From Amantichitinum ursilacus (GTDB lineage Bacteria > Pseudomonadota > Gammaproteobacteria > Burkholderiales > Chitinibacteraceae), in assembly GCF_001294205.1 (NCBI RefSeq), contig NZ_LAQT01000031.1:1-64000 (forward strand): DNA of 64,000 nt, written 5' to 3'. The translations under genes and the position numbers were made by a program. Positions 10,809-19,637 of the stretch are shown in pieces. Each line of letters begins with the position of its first letter. The stretch's first letter is position 1. A model generated the notes under the pieces. It saw nothing but the letters and a program-made list of their open reading frames with translations, made no database searches and was not told the origin of the DNA.

Positions 10809-11750
10809 CTATTCCAGCACGCGGTTGGTCACGCCAAACGGAATATGCACGCTGGGCACCACGCTGGCGGACTTGAGTAAATGACCGCTCTGGTCATCAA
10901 AAAAGATATGCGGTCGCAGCACCGCCAGTACTTTGCGCTTTTCGATGCCGCCCAGAAAAAACGCATCGTTGACCATCACACCCCAGCTTTTCAGCGTGTT
11001 GAGCGCGCGTTCATGCGACGGCGCATTTCGCGCCGTCACCACCGATACGCGCAGCCGGTTCTGATAGCTGGGGTCGTCCCGCCGATGCTGCACTTCCACC
11101 GCCTGAATGCGCGCCACCCGCATCAAAAAATCCTGCAACGGGCCGGGATTATGCGGCGTTAACAGATTGCGCGTTTCGTGCTCATGAAAACGCGCCACGC
11201 TGGCGGTCGCCTGCATCACGCTTTCGGATTCGTCATCGACCAGCACGCCGTCAAAGTCAAAGGCAATGCGCAGATCGGCATCGTCTTCGTCATCCACCAG
11301 CGTCGAGGCCATCACATAGCCCGCCGGATAACCGCGCTGGATGGCTTTGAGTACATCGTCCTGGTTGGCCGACAAAAACAGCGAGATTTCCAGCGCCGGA
11401 ATGTACTCATACGGCGCGCGGCCTTGCATGAAGATGGCGCGCGTAATGCCCAGCTTGTGCGCTTCGATGGATTTCATCACGCGCAAGCCGGTATCGGGGT
11501 CGTTATGCGACAGCAGCACCACCTCGACCAACGGGTCGTCCGGATCAGCGCGTAAATCGTTCAGCGACAACAAACGCCGCACAAACGAAAACGCCACGCC
11601 GGGGCGCAGCGTGTCGTTGAGATGGTCTTCCTGATACTTGCGATAGGCGGCCTCGCCTTCAGCCCGGAACACGGCGTCCGACTCAGCCAGATCAAACATG
11701 GCGCTGGAGGCAACGCCAATCACAAGACGGTTTTCGAGCGAATACGGCAT
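10809..11750 (-). CDS. 5'-nucleotidase (PF06189, cytosolic NT5C1-like)
   Basis: A 313-residue cytosolic 5'-nucleotidase of the bacterial NT5C1-like family. The HAD-type acidic motif RIAFDFDGVLVDDESE near residue 163 supplies the nucleophile aspartate. The N-terminal MPYSLENRLVIGVASSAMFD is characteristic of the family, and FFDDQSGHL near 290 is the late metal-binding motif. It dephosphorylates nucleoside monophosphates; specificity cannot be read from the sequence. It lies downstream of the EamA transporter gene on the same strand, 39 bases away. Confidence 0.9.
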   Translation of the reverse strand: MPYSLENRLVIGVASSAMFDLAESDAVFRAEGEAAYRKYQEDHLNDTLRPGVAFSFVRRLLSLNDLRADPDDPLVEVVLLSHNDPDTGLRVMKSIEAHKLGITRAIFMQGRAPYEYIPALEISLFLSANQDDVLKAIQRGYPAGYVMASTLVDDEDDADLRIAFDFDGVLVDDESESVMQATASVARFHEHETRNLLTPHNPGPLQDFLMRVARIQAVEVQHRRDDPSYQNRLRVSVVTARNAPSHERALNTLKSWGVMVNDAFFLGGIEKRKVLAVLRPHIFFDDQSGHLLKSASVVPSVHIPFGVTNRVLE

Positions 11751-11789
11751 ACAGCAATCCCGACAGTGGGCGATGCGCGATGATAGCGC

Positions 11790-12674
11790 TTAGGCCGCCA
11801 CCGTGCGCGCGGCCAGCCAGCGCGGGCCGAATACATTGATCAGCAAGCCCAGCATCACCACCGCGCCCCCCAGCCATTGCAGCGCGGACAAGCGCTCATC
11901 CAGCAGCACCGACGCGCTGATCAGGCCCACCACCGGCACCAGCAAAGTCAGCGGCGCAATGCGGCCCACCGGATGTTTGCCCAGCAAACGGCCCCACAAC
12001 ATATAGCCGACGCCCGTGGCGATATAGGCCAGATAAGACACCGCCAGAAAACTGTTCAGGCTGAAATGCGCCAACGCTTCGCTGATGCGGGCCGGCCCTT
12101 CCAGCAAATAAGACAGCGCGAAGAACGGCAGCGGCGGCACCAGGCCACCCCACACCACCAGGCTCAGTGGATTGACGGGGCCAATCTTTTTGATGGTTAG
12201 ATTGCCGGTAGCCCAGCACAGCGCGCCACACAAAGTCAGCCCGAACCCCAACAATGAAAACGAGCCGGTGCTTGCGCCACTGCCGATCAGCGCCAGGCCG
12301 CAAGCCGAAACGAGCATGCCGGTGAGGTGATGCCAACGGATGGCTTCATGCATAAAGAGCGCCGCCAGAATCACCGTAAAAAATGCCTGCGCCTGCAACA
12401 CCAGCGACGCCAGTCCAGCTGGCATGCCCACATAAATGGCGCTGAACAAAAACGCAAACTGCCCGAGGCTGATGCTGGCACCGTAAACCAGCAGCCAACG
12501 CCACGGCACTTTGGGTCGCGGCACAAACAAGATCGCGGGAAACACCACCAGACAAAAGCGCAGCGCGCCCAGCAACATCGGCGGCACGCCATGCAAGCCG
12601 ACCTTGATCACCACAAAATTAACGCCCCACACCAGGATAACGGTCAGGGCGGTGATCCAGTCTTTGATGGGCAT
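11790..12674 (-). CDS. EamA/DMT family transporter
   Basis: A 294-residue ten-helix drug/metabolite transporter made of two EamA repeats. It begins with WITALTVILVWGVNFVVIK, and the second repeat starts around SLLGFGLTLCGALCWATGN near residue 135. It is similar in length and N-terminus to the O-acetylserine/cysteine exporter EamA, but the substrate is not determined. It probably forms a short unit with the nucleotidase downstream. Confidence 0.85.
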   Translation of the reverse strand: MPIKDWITALTVILVWGVNFVVIKVGLHGVPPMLLGALRFCLVVFPAILFVPRPKVPWRWLLVYGASISLGQFAFLFSAIYVGMPAGLASLVLQAQAFFTVILAALFMHEAIRWHHLTGMLVSACGLALIGSGASTGSFSLLGFGLTLCGALCWATGNLTIKKIGPVNPLSLVVWGGLVPPLPFFALSYLLEGPARISEALAHFSLNSFLAVSYLAYIATGVGYMLWGRLLGKHPVGRIAPLTLLVPVVGLISASVLLDERLSALQWLGGAVVMLGLLINVFGPRWLAARTVAA

Positions 12675-12906
12675 GTGCGGCTCCGGGGGGTGGGAGCCAG
12701 TGAGTATAGAGGGATGGCCAGAGGGTCAGCAGATACAGCCACGCTCGCGCCACGCCACAACAGAGGTAAGGGCCGCTGCCCCTCGTCCATCCTGCGTGCC
12801 GGCGCTATGCAATCTGGCCGCACCGCAACGCCCGAGATACAACGCAATGACGCCCGTCCAACCGATCAGACGGGCGCGACATGGTGGGTGATTACGGCTC
12901 GATGCG

Positions 12907-13254
12907 TTAATGCCGCCCGATCAGCATCTCTTTGCGCACCGGAAAATCGCGCGGATCGCCGGTCAGCTGGAACTCGCACACCGCGTGATATTCCAGTTGC
13001 CGTTCTGGCAACGGGCTCTGGCGAAATGCATGAAAACGCGGCGACATCTGATGCAGCGACGCGTTAAAGCGCTCGTTGCTGATCTGCTCGGCGCGCTCTT
13101 TCTGGCGCAATATTTCGCGCGCCTGCTGCAGCTCTTGCTCGGTGGCATTGTTAAGCAATGCTTCGCGCACGCTGTGCTCGGCCAGATAGCGCTCGGCGCG
13201 GCTGCGTAGCAGCGGCCCCAGATGCACATCCGCCGACTGGCTTTGGTTATCCAT
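12907..13254 (-). CDS. Hypothetical protein, 115 residues
   Basis: Not recognised. The product is soluble, with a charged helical middle (residues about 15-60, rich in Arg/Glu/Gln, possibly coiled coil) and a C-terminal part with FQLTGDPRDFPVRKEMLIG. The second ATG (13254) was chosen because GAGG lies 8 bases upstream of it and only 2 bases before the first ATG. It stands alone between the EamA gene and the beta-lactamase homologue on the same strand. Confidence 0.55.
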   Translation of the reverse strand: MDNQSQSADVHLGPLLRSRAERYLAEHSVREALLNNATEQELQQAREILRQKERAEQISNERFNASLHQMSPRFHAFRQSPLPERQLEYHAVCEFQLTGDPRDFPVRKEMLIGRH

Positions 13255-13392
13255 AGTCATACCCTCATCCGGGCAGGTTGCGAGGGCAACCCACTCACCC
13301 AGTTTGGACGACGCTGCGGATGTAGTCGTTCCGTTTTAATTACATGACCGACAGTCGGCACCGTTCATTCTGATTATTTGAAAAATCTGCAC

Positions 13393-14289
13393 TTACGCCA
13401 CACGCGCAAACACCACGCGCGCCACTTCTTTCAGCGCGGCATCGCGCACGGCGCCTGTGGCTTTGCTGTCGGTCAGCCACACCGTCAGCAAGATCGGCGC
13501 GCGCGGCTCGGGGGGCCAGATGATCGCCAGATCGTTGGTGGTGCCGTTTTCGCCATTGCCCGTGGCATTGCCGACACGCCATTCCGGCGGCAAACCGGCG
13601 CGAATTCGCGTAGTGGCGTTGCCGTTGCCTACCAACCAGGCCTGCAATTGCGCACGCGATTCGATGGCCAGCGCGTCGCTGAGCAAAAAGCGGTTGAGCA
13701 TTTTCAGCATCATCGCGGGCGTCGAACTATCGCGCACGTCGCCTTTGATGGCGCTGGTCAGCTCGGGCTCAAAGCGGTCGATTTCGCTGATGTCGTCGCC
13801 TTGGGTGCGCAACCAGTTGGTCAGCTGCGTGGGGCCGCCCACGCTGTTGAGCAGCAGGTTAATGGCGGCGTGATCGTCAAACTGGATCGCTGCCGCGCAA
13901 AGATCGGCCACCGTCATCTGGCCCGCTTTCAGCCTGGTGCGTGCGATGGGCGCCCAGGGTTGCAGATCGGCCGCTGTAAACAGAATCGGCCGAGATAGTT
14001 GTTCCTGATCTTTTTCTACGCGCGCCAATACGGCCGCCGCCAGTAACGGCGTAAACGCGCCCGCCAACGGAAAGCGCTCATCCGGCCGATATGTCAGCCA
14101 TTTGCCGCTGCCCGTATCCAGCGCCGTTACGCCCAGCCGGCCACCCGCGGTGGTCTCAATCTGCGCCAGCTGGCGCGCGGCATCCAGCCCCGGCGGCGTG
14201 GGCGGCACATTGGGCGCAGCCCACGTTCTCAAAATTGGCGTGTACAGCGCAGCGCAAAAAAGCAATCGGCGGCGACTCAAAAGCAGCAT
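13393..14289 (-). CDS. Class A beta-lactamase homologue lacking the catalytic residues
   Basis: 298 residues with an export signal bearing SRRRLLF, possibly Tat-type. The class A scaffold is obvious: ERFPL then LLAAAVL, TVADLCAAAIQF, INLLLNSVGGP, FEPELTSAIKGDVRD with omega-loop arginine and Glu166-equivalent E174, and GTTNDLAIIWPP. The catalytic positions differ. The SxxK motif is GAFT (G77, T80), SDN is DDH (138-140), KTG is ATG (242-244), and omega-loop Asn170 is Thr. Only Glu166 remains. The codons were read from the bases (TTG GCG GGC GCG TTT ACG), so this is not a translation slip. It should not hydrolyse beta-lactams by the known mechanism; a binding, regulatory or other role is likely. 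The ATG at 14289 has AGGA 7 bases upstream. Confidence 0.8.
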   Translation of the reverse strand: MLLLSRRRLLFCAALYTPILRTWAAPNVPPTPPGLDAARQLAQIETTAGGRLGVTALDTGSGKWLTYRPDERFPLAGAFTPLLAAAVLARVEKDQEQLSRPILFTAADLQPWAPIARTRLKAGQMTVADLCAAAIQFDDHAAINLLLNSVGGPTQLTNWLRTQGDDISEIDRFEPELTSAIKGDVRDSSTPAMMLKMLNRFLLSDALAIESRAQLQAWLVGNGNATTRIRAGLPPEWRVGNATGNGENGTTNDLAIIWPPEPRAPILLTVWLTDSKATGAVRDAALKEVARVVFARVA

Positions 14290-14412
14290 GGTAATTCCTG
14301 CGTCGATTCGGAAGTGTCTGAAGGGTAGCTTGTCCGGCTCGTGATTGTGTACGCGCTCGCCCCATCGCATCGGCCGCCGCGTTGATCCAACCCATCGCCC
14401 AGGAAGTTACAC

Positions 14413-14631
14413 ATGCCCAACGTTCGCCTGATTAAATTCGATGTCGATTCAGACATGGACCAGGACCTGCATTTTTGTAAAGAAAATCTGGACGCCCCGA
14501 CGTTATCACGCGCGTGCCGCTACAGCTTGCGGCTGACCGCGTACTTCTGCGAACACGTCAAAGCGGGCGACCAGATTTTCCTCAGGCATCCTGATGGAGA
14601 CACCACGGAGGTATTGCTCAGACGCAAATGA
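14413..14631 (+). CDS. Hypothetical small protein, 72 residues
   Basis: Not recognised. A good AGGAAG site lies 8 bases before the ATG and the codon use matches the neighbours, which supports a real gene. The product is soluble and acidic at the N-terminus (KFDVDSDMDQDL), ending in HPDGDTTEVLLRRK, which resembles a short beta-hairpin. It lies 28 bases before the next small gene and may be cotranscribed with it. It is divergent from the beta-lactamase homologue. Confidence 0.55.
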   Translation: MPNVRLIKFDVDSDMDQDLHFCKENLDAPTLSRACRYSLRLTAYFCEHVKAGDQIFLRHPDGDTTEVLLRRK

Positions 14632-14658
14632 GCGCTACCCGCAACCCGGACCTACGAC

Positions 14659-14985
14659 ATGCAGCCCGAAGTGCCGATTGATGACGATTTGCAGACCCGG
14701 CGTTTGATGCCCGAGCACGATGCCGAACTCACCCCCGACGACTGGCAAACCCTCTCCAACATCACGCTGCAGCAAAAGCTGGCGCACGCCATGATCCAGA
14801 TTTTTGTGCGGCTCAACAGCGCGGTGATGGCGCTGGTGGTGGTGGTCTGGCTGGCGGAAATCTTTATTGGCCCGCGCATCATCACCGAGCACGTGTTGTT
14901 GGCGCTGATTGCGGGCACCGTGGCCCAGGCGGGCATGGTGTTTGCCACCATGGCGCGCCGCCTGTTTCCGCTGGACCTGCGCTAG
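14659..14985 (+). CDS. Hypothetical small membrane protein, 108 residues
   Basis: Not recognised. Residues 1-45 are polar. Two hydrophobic segments follow, at about 52-70 (SAVMALVVVVWLAEIFIG) and 78-97 (VLLALIAGTVAQAGMVFATM), with a short basic tail. It converges with the cytochrome oxidase operon, whose last gene ends 12 bases away. Confidence 0.55.
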   Translation: MQPEVPIDDDLQTRRLMPEHDAELTPDDWQTLSNITLQQKLAHAMIQIFVRLNSAVMALVVVVWLAEIFIGPRIITEHVLLALIAGTVAQAGMVFATMARRLFPLDLR

Positions 14986-14997
14986 CGCTGGCTCGCA

Positions 14998-15387
14998 TCA
15001 ATGGCCCGGCGCCGGATAAGCCCGCCTGGACGGTGTGGCCGCATCCACGCCCCCGTGCTGCAGCGGCGCGCGTTGCGCGGGTGGCGTCCACGGCGTTGTG
15101 CTGATGCCGCGAGTCAGATGTTCGCTGATGGTTTGCCCCAGCTGAATCAGCAAAAAAAACAGCGCCACCACCGCCATCAAACGCGGCAGACTGTCGTGCC
15201 GCAGCAGTTCCATAAAACACAGCCCGATCAGCACGACCTTGATCAGCGCAATCACAGTGTTCAACACCGTATTCCACAGTCCCAACGGCAGCAGCGCCGT
15301 GCCCACCGTTAGCGCCAGCAAACCCAGCAACGCCAGCCATACTTTGGCCACATTACGCACGATCCCGACGGCGCTGCGCTCAGTCAT
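14998..15387 (-). CDS. Cytochrome c oxidase subunit IV-like protein
   Basis: 129 residues with three transmembrane segments (KVWLALLGLLALTVG, TVIALIKVVLIGLCFMELL, RLMAVVALFFLLIQLG), as in prokaryotic COX4/CyoD-like subunits. The ...ALIKVVLIGLCFMEL stretch is the family hallmark. The start was set at 15387 because it overlaps the subunit III stop as ATGA. It is the last gene of the ACIII-oxidase operon. The C-terminal Pro/Arg-rich tail is unusual but not diagnostic. Confidence 0.75.
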   Translation of the reverse strand: MTERSAVGIVRNVAKVWLALLGLLALTVGTALLPLGLWNTVLNTVIALIKVVLIGLCFMELLRHDSLPRLMAVVALFFLLIQLGQTISEHLTRGISTTPWTPPAQRAPLQHGGVDAATPSRRAYPAPGH

Positions 15388-16001
15388 GGCGTGCGCTCCA
15401 CCAGGTACAGCATCGGAAACAACGCCACCCACACCACATCGACAAAGTGCCAATACAAACCGGCGGCATGCAGCGCGGGCTGTGGCAGCGGCCCCAGCGA
15501 CTTATGCACGCGGCGCCACATGGTCAGCGTCACGCCGATGCCGATAGTCAAATGGATGGCATGCAAAAACGTGGCGCTGAAATACACCACAAAGAAATAC
15601 GGCGCGCCGGTATGCGCCGGGCCAGCAAAGTCGGGACCGGGAAACAGATGCTCGGCCCATTCGCGATGCCATTCGTAAAACTTGATCAGCAAAAACACCA
15701 CGCCCAGCGCCGCGCACGCCAGCAAACAGCGCCCCACCTGGCGTTTGAGCTGCAGCGCGCTCAGTTGCACCGCCAGCGCCATTGCCGCGCTGCTGCTCAG
15801 CAAGATGGCGGTGTTCAGCGTGCCCAGCCATAAATCAGTCTGGCGGCTGGCCCAGGCAAAGCCATCCGGCATGCTGATGCGGCCATAGGCCCAGCCCAGC
15901 AGTAACGGCCCGAAGAACATCAGCTCGGAGGCCAGAAACGCCCACATCCCCAAGCGCACGGTTTCCAGCCGACCAGCGTCGTCTATCGTGGTCAGGCTCA
16001 T
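15384..16001 (-). CDS. ctaE: Cytochrome c oxidase subunit III
   Basis: 205 residues with five membrane segments, the short prokaryotic form of heme-copper oxidase subunit III. Motifs include [20 protein letters not shown] at residues 16-35, [20 protein letters not shown] near 150 and [20 protein letters not shown] near the C-terminus. It stabilises the catalytic subunit and has no redox centre. It overlaps its neighbours at both ends (ATGA). Confidence 0.92.
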   Translation of the reverse strand: MSLTTIDDAGRLETVRLGMWAFLASELMFFGPLLLGWAYGRISMPDGFAWASRQTDLWLGTLNTAILLSSSAAMALAVQLSALQLKRQVGRCLLACAALGVVFLLIKFYEWHREWAEHLFPGPDFAGPAHTGAPYFFVVYFSATFLHAIHLTIGIGVTLTMWRRVHKSLGPLPQPALHAAGLYWHFVDVVWVALFPMLYLVERTP

Positions 16002-17584
16002 GCCGCGCCCTCCCCGGCCACTTCGTGCACATGGCTATGCACCACCACCGGATTGCTGAAGTTTTCTACCGGCGGCGGCGACAGCGTTTTCCATTCCAGC
16101 CCGCGCCCTTCCCACGGATTGGACGGTGCATGCCGACCATAAAATAGCGACCACGCCAGATAACACAGCGGCAGCAGATAGCCGATGGCCAGAATGGAGG
16201 CACCGGCCGAAGACAACACATTCAGCAGCTGATATTCCGGCGCATAGCTGTGATAGCGCCGCGGCATGCCTTCATAGCCCAGCAGATATTGCGGAAAAAA
16301 CGTCAGATTAAAACCAAAGAACAGCATCGCCGCCGCCACCCGCGCCCACATTTCCGGGTACATGCGGCCGGTGACCTTGGGCCACCAGAAATGAATGCCG
16401 CCCAGATAGGCCGCCACCGCGCCGCCGACCATGATGTAGTGGAAGTGCGCCACCACAAAATAGGTGTGCGTCAGATGCACATCCAGCGCCAGCGCCGCCA
16501 GAAACAGTCCGGTCAGGCCACCAATGGTAAACAGCCCGATAAAGCCCAGCGCATACAGCATCGGCGCATCAAAGGTAATCGAGCCCTTGTACAAGGTGGC
16601 GGTCCAGTTAAACACCTTGATCGCCGAGGGCACCGCCACAAAAAAACTCAGCAGCGAAAACGTCATGCCCGCATACATCGACATGCCGCTGGTAAACATG
16701 TGATGCCCCCACACCAGAAAGCCCAGCAGCGCGATGCCCATGATGGCGTAGGCCATAAAGCGATAGCCAAAGATCTTGCGCCGGGCAAAGGTGGGAATGA
16801 TTTCGCTGACCACGCCCATGGCCGGCAACACCATGATGTACACGGCGGGGTGGCTGTAAAACCAGAACAGATGCTGGAATAACAGCGGGTCGCCGCCCAG
16901 CGCCGGATCAAAAATGCCCACCTGGAACAGCCGCTCGATCACGATCAGCACCATGGTCATGGCCAGCACCGGCGTCGCCAGTACCAGAATGATGCTGGTG
17001 GCGTAATGCGCCCACACAAACAGCGGCAGCTTGAACCACGTCAGCCCTGGCGCGCGTAAACGGTGGATGGTGACGATAAAGTTGAGCCCGGTCAGGATGG
17101 ACGAGAAGCCGGTAAAGAACACGCTCAGCACCACAATGATCACGTGCGAATTACTGAACATGGTGGAAAACGGCGTGTAGAAGGTCCAGCCCGTATCTAC
17201 GCCGCCCAGCAACATGCCCCACAGCGTGCCCACCCCGCCAATCAGATAGATATACCAACTGGCCAGATTCAGCCGTGGAAACGCCAGATCGCGCGCGCCG
17301 ATCATCAACGGAATCAAAAAGTTACCCAGCACCGACGGAATCGACGGAATCAGAAAAAACCACACCATGATTACGCCATGCGCGGTAAACAGCTCGTTAT
17401 AGGTTTGCGCCGGCACCAGATCGCCCTGCGGCGTGGCCAGTTCCAGCCGGATGATGACCGCCGCCGCGCCGCCGATAAAAAAGAACAGCGTGATGGCGAT
17501 GGCGTACAGAATCGCCACCTTTTTGTGGTCGGTGGTGGTCAGCCACTGGCGCAACGTTGGGCCTTCAGTCAGATAGCTGGACAC
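15998..17584 (-). CDS. ctaD: Cytochrome c oxidase subunit I (A2-type heme-copper oxidase)
   Basis: Catalytic subunit with 12 predicted helices, 528 residues. The CuB/heme region reads [16 protein letters not shown] near residue 237, and the heme ligands lie in [17 protein letters not shown] near 375. The usual A1-type glutamate (GHPEVY) is absent and replaced by the YS..HPAV form. This defines A2-type oxidases such as the caa3 enzymes of Thermus and Rhodothermus. It works with the cytochrome c-fused subunit II downstream of ACIII. It starts 6 bases after subunit II and overlaps subunit III. Confidence 0.95.
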   Translation of the reverse strand: MSSYLTEGPTLRQWLTTTDHKKVAILYAIAITLFFFIGGAAAVIIRLELATPQGDLVPAQTYNELFTAHGVIMVWFFLIPSIPSVLGNFLIPLMIGARDLAFPRLNLASWYIYLIGGVGTLWGMLLGGVDTGWTFYTPFSTMFSNSHVIIVVLSVFFTGFSSILTGLNFIVTIHRLRAPGLTWFKLPLFVWAHYATSIILVLATPVLAMTMVLIVIERLFQVGIFDPALGGDPLLFQHLFWFYSHPAVYIMVLPAMGVVSEIIPTFARRKIFGYRFMAYAIMGIALLGFLVWGHHMFTSGMSMYAGMTFSLLSFFVAVPSAIKVFNWTATLYKGSITFDAPMLYALGFIGLFTIGGLTGLFLAALALDVHLTHTYFVVAHFHYIMVGGAVAAYLGGIHFWWPKVTGRMYPEMWARVAAAMLFFGFNLTFFPQYLLGYEGMPRRYHSYAPEYQLLNVLSSAGASILAIGYLLPLCYLAWSLFYGRHAPSNPWEGRGLEWKTLSPPPVENFSNPVVVHSHVHEVAGEGAA

Positions 17585-17590
17585 GGTGCG

Positions 17591-18508
17591 TTATTTCCTG
17601 CGCAGATAAGCAATCAAGGCGGCCAGTTCTTCTTCCTGCAACTGGCCGGCAAAGGCGGGCATATTCGGTGGATAACCCGCCACGCGGTTGGCATGCGGCT
17701 GCAAGATGGCCTCGCGCAGCCAGCCTTCATCCGCGATCACGCGGCGGCCATCGGCCAGTTGCACCGGCTGGCCAAACAAGCCGGTCAAAGCGGGCGCATT
17801 GCCAGCGCCCGCGTCATGACAGCCGCTGCAGCCGTACTGGCGATACAAGGTCTGGCCATAGCTGCTCAGGCCGTCGGCCTGGTCGCCGCTTTCCAGCCAG
17901 CGCGCGTAATCAGCCGGTGGCATCACAATCACGCGGCCTTCCATCGTGGCGTGCGCAGTGCCGCAATACACGGCGCAATACAGCTCGTACGTGCCCGCGC
18001 GATCGGCGTTAAACGAGATCGAGGTATAGCGGCCCGGAATCACATCCTGTTTGATGCGAAACGCCGGTACATAAAAGCTGTGGATGACGTCTTCGCTGGC
18101 CAGCATCAGCCGCACCGGTTGCCCCACCGCCACATGCAACTCGTTGATCTCGCGCCGACCGTTGTCGTGCTGCACTTTCCACATCCACTGCTTGGCCACC
18201 ACAAATACGGTCATCGCGTTGGCGGCGGGCTGATAGGCCTGCGCGTACAACCACGCGGCCCAGCCAAACACGCCCAGAAACAACAACAGCGGAATCGCCA
18301 TCCAGCTCAGTTCCAGCGCGCGGTTCTGCGTGGGCGGATGATCGCGGCGCGCGTTGGAGCCTTTGCGATATTTGATGCTGAAAAACGTAATCAGAAACGC
18401 CAGCGCCAACGCCACCGTGCCGGTTAGCGCCAACATGCAATAGAACAGCGTATCCACCTGCGCCGCATGCGCGGTGGCCGCGACCGGATGCAACTGGAAG
18501 TCGCTCAT
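17591..18508 (-). CDS. ctaC: Cytochrome c oxidase subunit II with fused cytochrome c
   Basis: 305 residues. Two N-terminal membrane helices are followed by the CuA cupredoxin domain with HSFYVPAFRIKQDVIPG and CAVYCGTAHATM, giving the two cysteines, histidine and methionine of the CuA site. A C-terminal class I cytochrome c domain follows, with CSGCH near residue 222 and a likely methionine ligand in PPNMPAFAG near 275. The fusion makes this a caa3-type oxidase. The ATG at 18508 overlaps the SCO gene stop. The usual N-terminal lipoprotein signal is not evident. Confidence 0.95.
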   Translation of the reverse strand: MSDFQLHPVAATAHAAQVDTLFYCMLALTGTVALALAFLITFFSIKYRKGSNARRDHPPTQNRALELSWMAIPLLLFLGVFGWAAWLYAQAYQPAANAMTVFVVAKQWMWKVQHDNGRREINELHVAVGQPVRLMLASEDVIHSFYVPAFRIKQDVIPGRYTSISFNADRAGTYELYCAVYCGTAHATMEGRVIVMPPADYARWLESGDQADGLSSYGQTLYRQYGCSGCHDAGAGNAPALTGLFGQPVQLADGRRVIADEGWLREAILQPHANRVAGYPPNMPAFAGQLQEEELAALIAYLRRK

Positions 18509-19287
18509 CGCAGCCCCTCCAGGCGATGCCGCCGCCATAGCCAGCCGCCTAACGCCAGCGCCGCCAGCAATGCCGCTGCGCGCAAGGCGTTAAACACCAC
18601 GCCGCTATAGCGCCCGACATGCTGATCAAAGCCCGCGCAAATCAACGCCACTTGCTGCGACAGACTCCACGGCTGCGCCTGACGCGCGGCCTGCAAGGCG
18701 GCGCTCAATTCGGATGGGATCGGTCGCACGCCCGGCAGATAAGCGCTGACCTTGCCTTGCGCGTCGGCCACCACCAGCACGGCGGGGTGGATGTACTGGC
18801 GCTGCGCACCATCATATTGGCTGCTAAAACCGATGGCGCGTTGCAGCGCGGCGATACGCTCGGCCGAGCCGGTAAGCCAGACGCTATCGACCAGCTCCGC
18901 ATTAAAACCGGCAAAGTCAGTGGCGCGTTGGCGCGCGTCGGCCGGTGTTTCTTGCGCGTCGATGCTGAACAGCACCAGCCGATAATCCCGGCCAGGCTGC
19001 AAGGCCGTGGCGCGTAATGACTGCAGCGTGCCGGTAAGCAACGCGCCGCACAGATTGCTACAGCGATACCAGGTGGGCACCAGCAAGATCGGCGCGCCGC
19101 CCGCGTAATCAGCCAAGGCGTGCGTACTGCCGTGCTGGTCTTGCCAGGTTTGCGCCAGCGGCAAGGCCGCGCCCAGTTTCTGCTGCAAACCGGCTTGCGA
19201 CGCGGGGCCCAGCGTGGTGGCCCACACAGGCATCCAGAGCGCGCCGCACAGCAGCAGCACGCCGAACCGTATCGAGCGCACGCTCAT
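18505..19287 (-). CDS. SCO1/SenC family copper chaperone with C-terminal anchor
   Basis: Periplasmic thioredoxin-fold protein for CuA assembly, 260 residues. It has an N-terminal signal (LLLCGALWMPVWAT), the copper-binding CSNLCG near residue 76 (CxxxC) and the distal histidine in YIHPAVLVV near 165. The C-terminal membrane helix AALLAALALGGWLW leaves the protein anchored. It lies directly before the subunit II gene, whose CuA site it probably loads, and overlaps both neighbours. Confidence 0.88.
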   Translation of the reverse strand: MSVRSIRFGVLLLCGALWMPVWATTLGPASQAGLQQKLGAALPLAQTWQDQHGSTHALADYAGGAPILLVPTWYRCSNLCGALLTGTLQSLRATALQPGRDYRLVLFSIDAQETPADARQRATDFAGFNAELVDSVWLTGSAERIAALQRAIGFSSQYDGAQRQYIHPAVLVVADAQGKVSAYLPGVRPIPSELSAALQAARQAQPWSLSQQVALICAGFDQHVGRYSGVVFNALRAAALLAALALGGWLWRRHRLEGLR

Positions 19288-19637
19288 CGGCGACCTCCTT
19301 TACCCGAGGCGACGGGGGCCGAGGCCAGCAATTGCATCGCCACATCAATATCGATATGCGCGATGCCCGCTTTCCGGTCCACCCAGCCATTGCCATGCAA
19401 TTGCGCGGCTTTGCTGGCCTGATAGCGCTGCAAATCATCCGGCCCCGCTGTTTGCAATACCGGCCCCGGTGGCTTGATGGCCTGCTGCACATCCTGGCCC
19501 GAACTGGCAGGCCCGACATGCTGCAACAGCACGTCCACCGCCAGCCCGGCCGCTACCAACAGCGCCAGCACGGTCAGGCCCACCAGATAGATCGGTTTGG
19601 CGTTGATCTGGTCGGGTTGGGTGCGCGGTTCGCTCAT
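19284..19637 (-). CDS. Unknown membrane-anchored protein of the ACIII-oxidase operon, 117 residues
   Basis: Not recognised. The reading frame is set by ATGA overlaps at both ends, so it is almost certainly translated; the longer open frame around it is inside actF. One membrane helix (PIYLVGLTVLALLVAAGLAVDVLL, about residues 15-38) is followed by a periplasmic tail. The tail has DDLQRYQASKAAQLHGNGWVDRKAGIAHIDIDVAMQLLA, a pattern resembling small cytochrome oxidase or thiol-disulfide operon proteins. It may be an accessory subunit or assembly factor, analogous in position to ActG of other ACIII clusters. Confidence 0.7.
   Translation of the reverse strand: MSEPRTQPDQINAKPIYLVGLTVLALLVAAGLAVDVLLQHVGPASSGQDVQQAIKPPGPVLQTAGPDDLQRYQASKAAQLHGNGWVDRKAGIAHIDIDVAMQLLASAPVASGKGGRR

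Noticed and set aside
17063-18427. Open frame on the plus strand opposite ctaD/ctaC
   Set aside because: It covers the antisense of two clear oxidase genes and has no motif or ribosome binding site.
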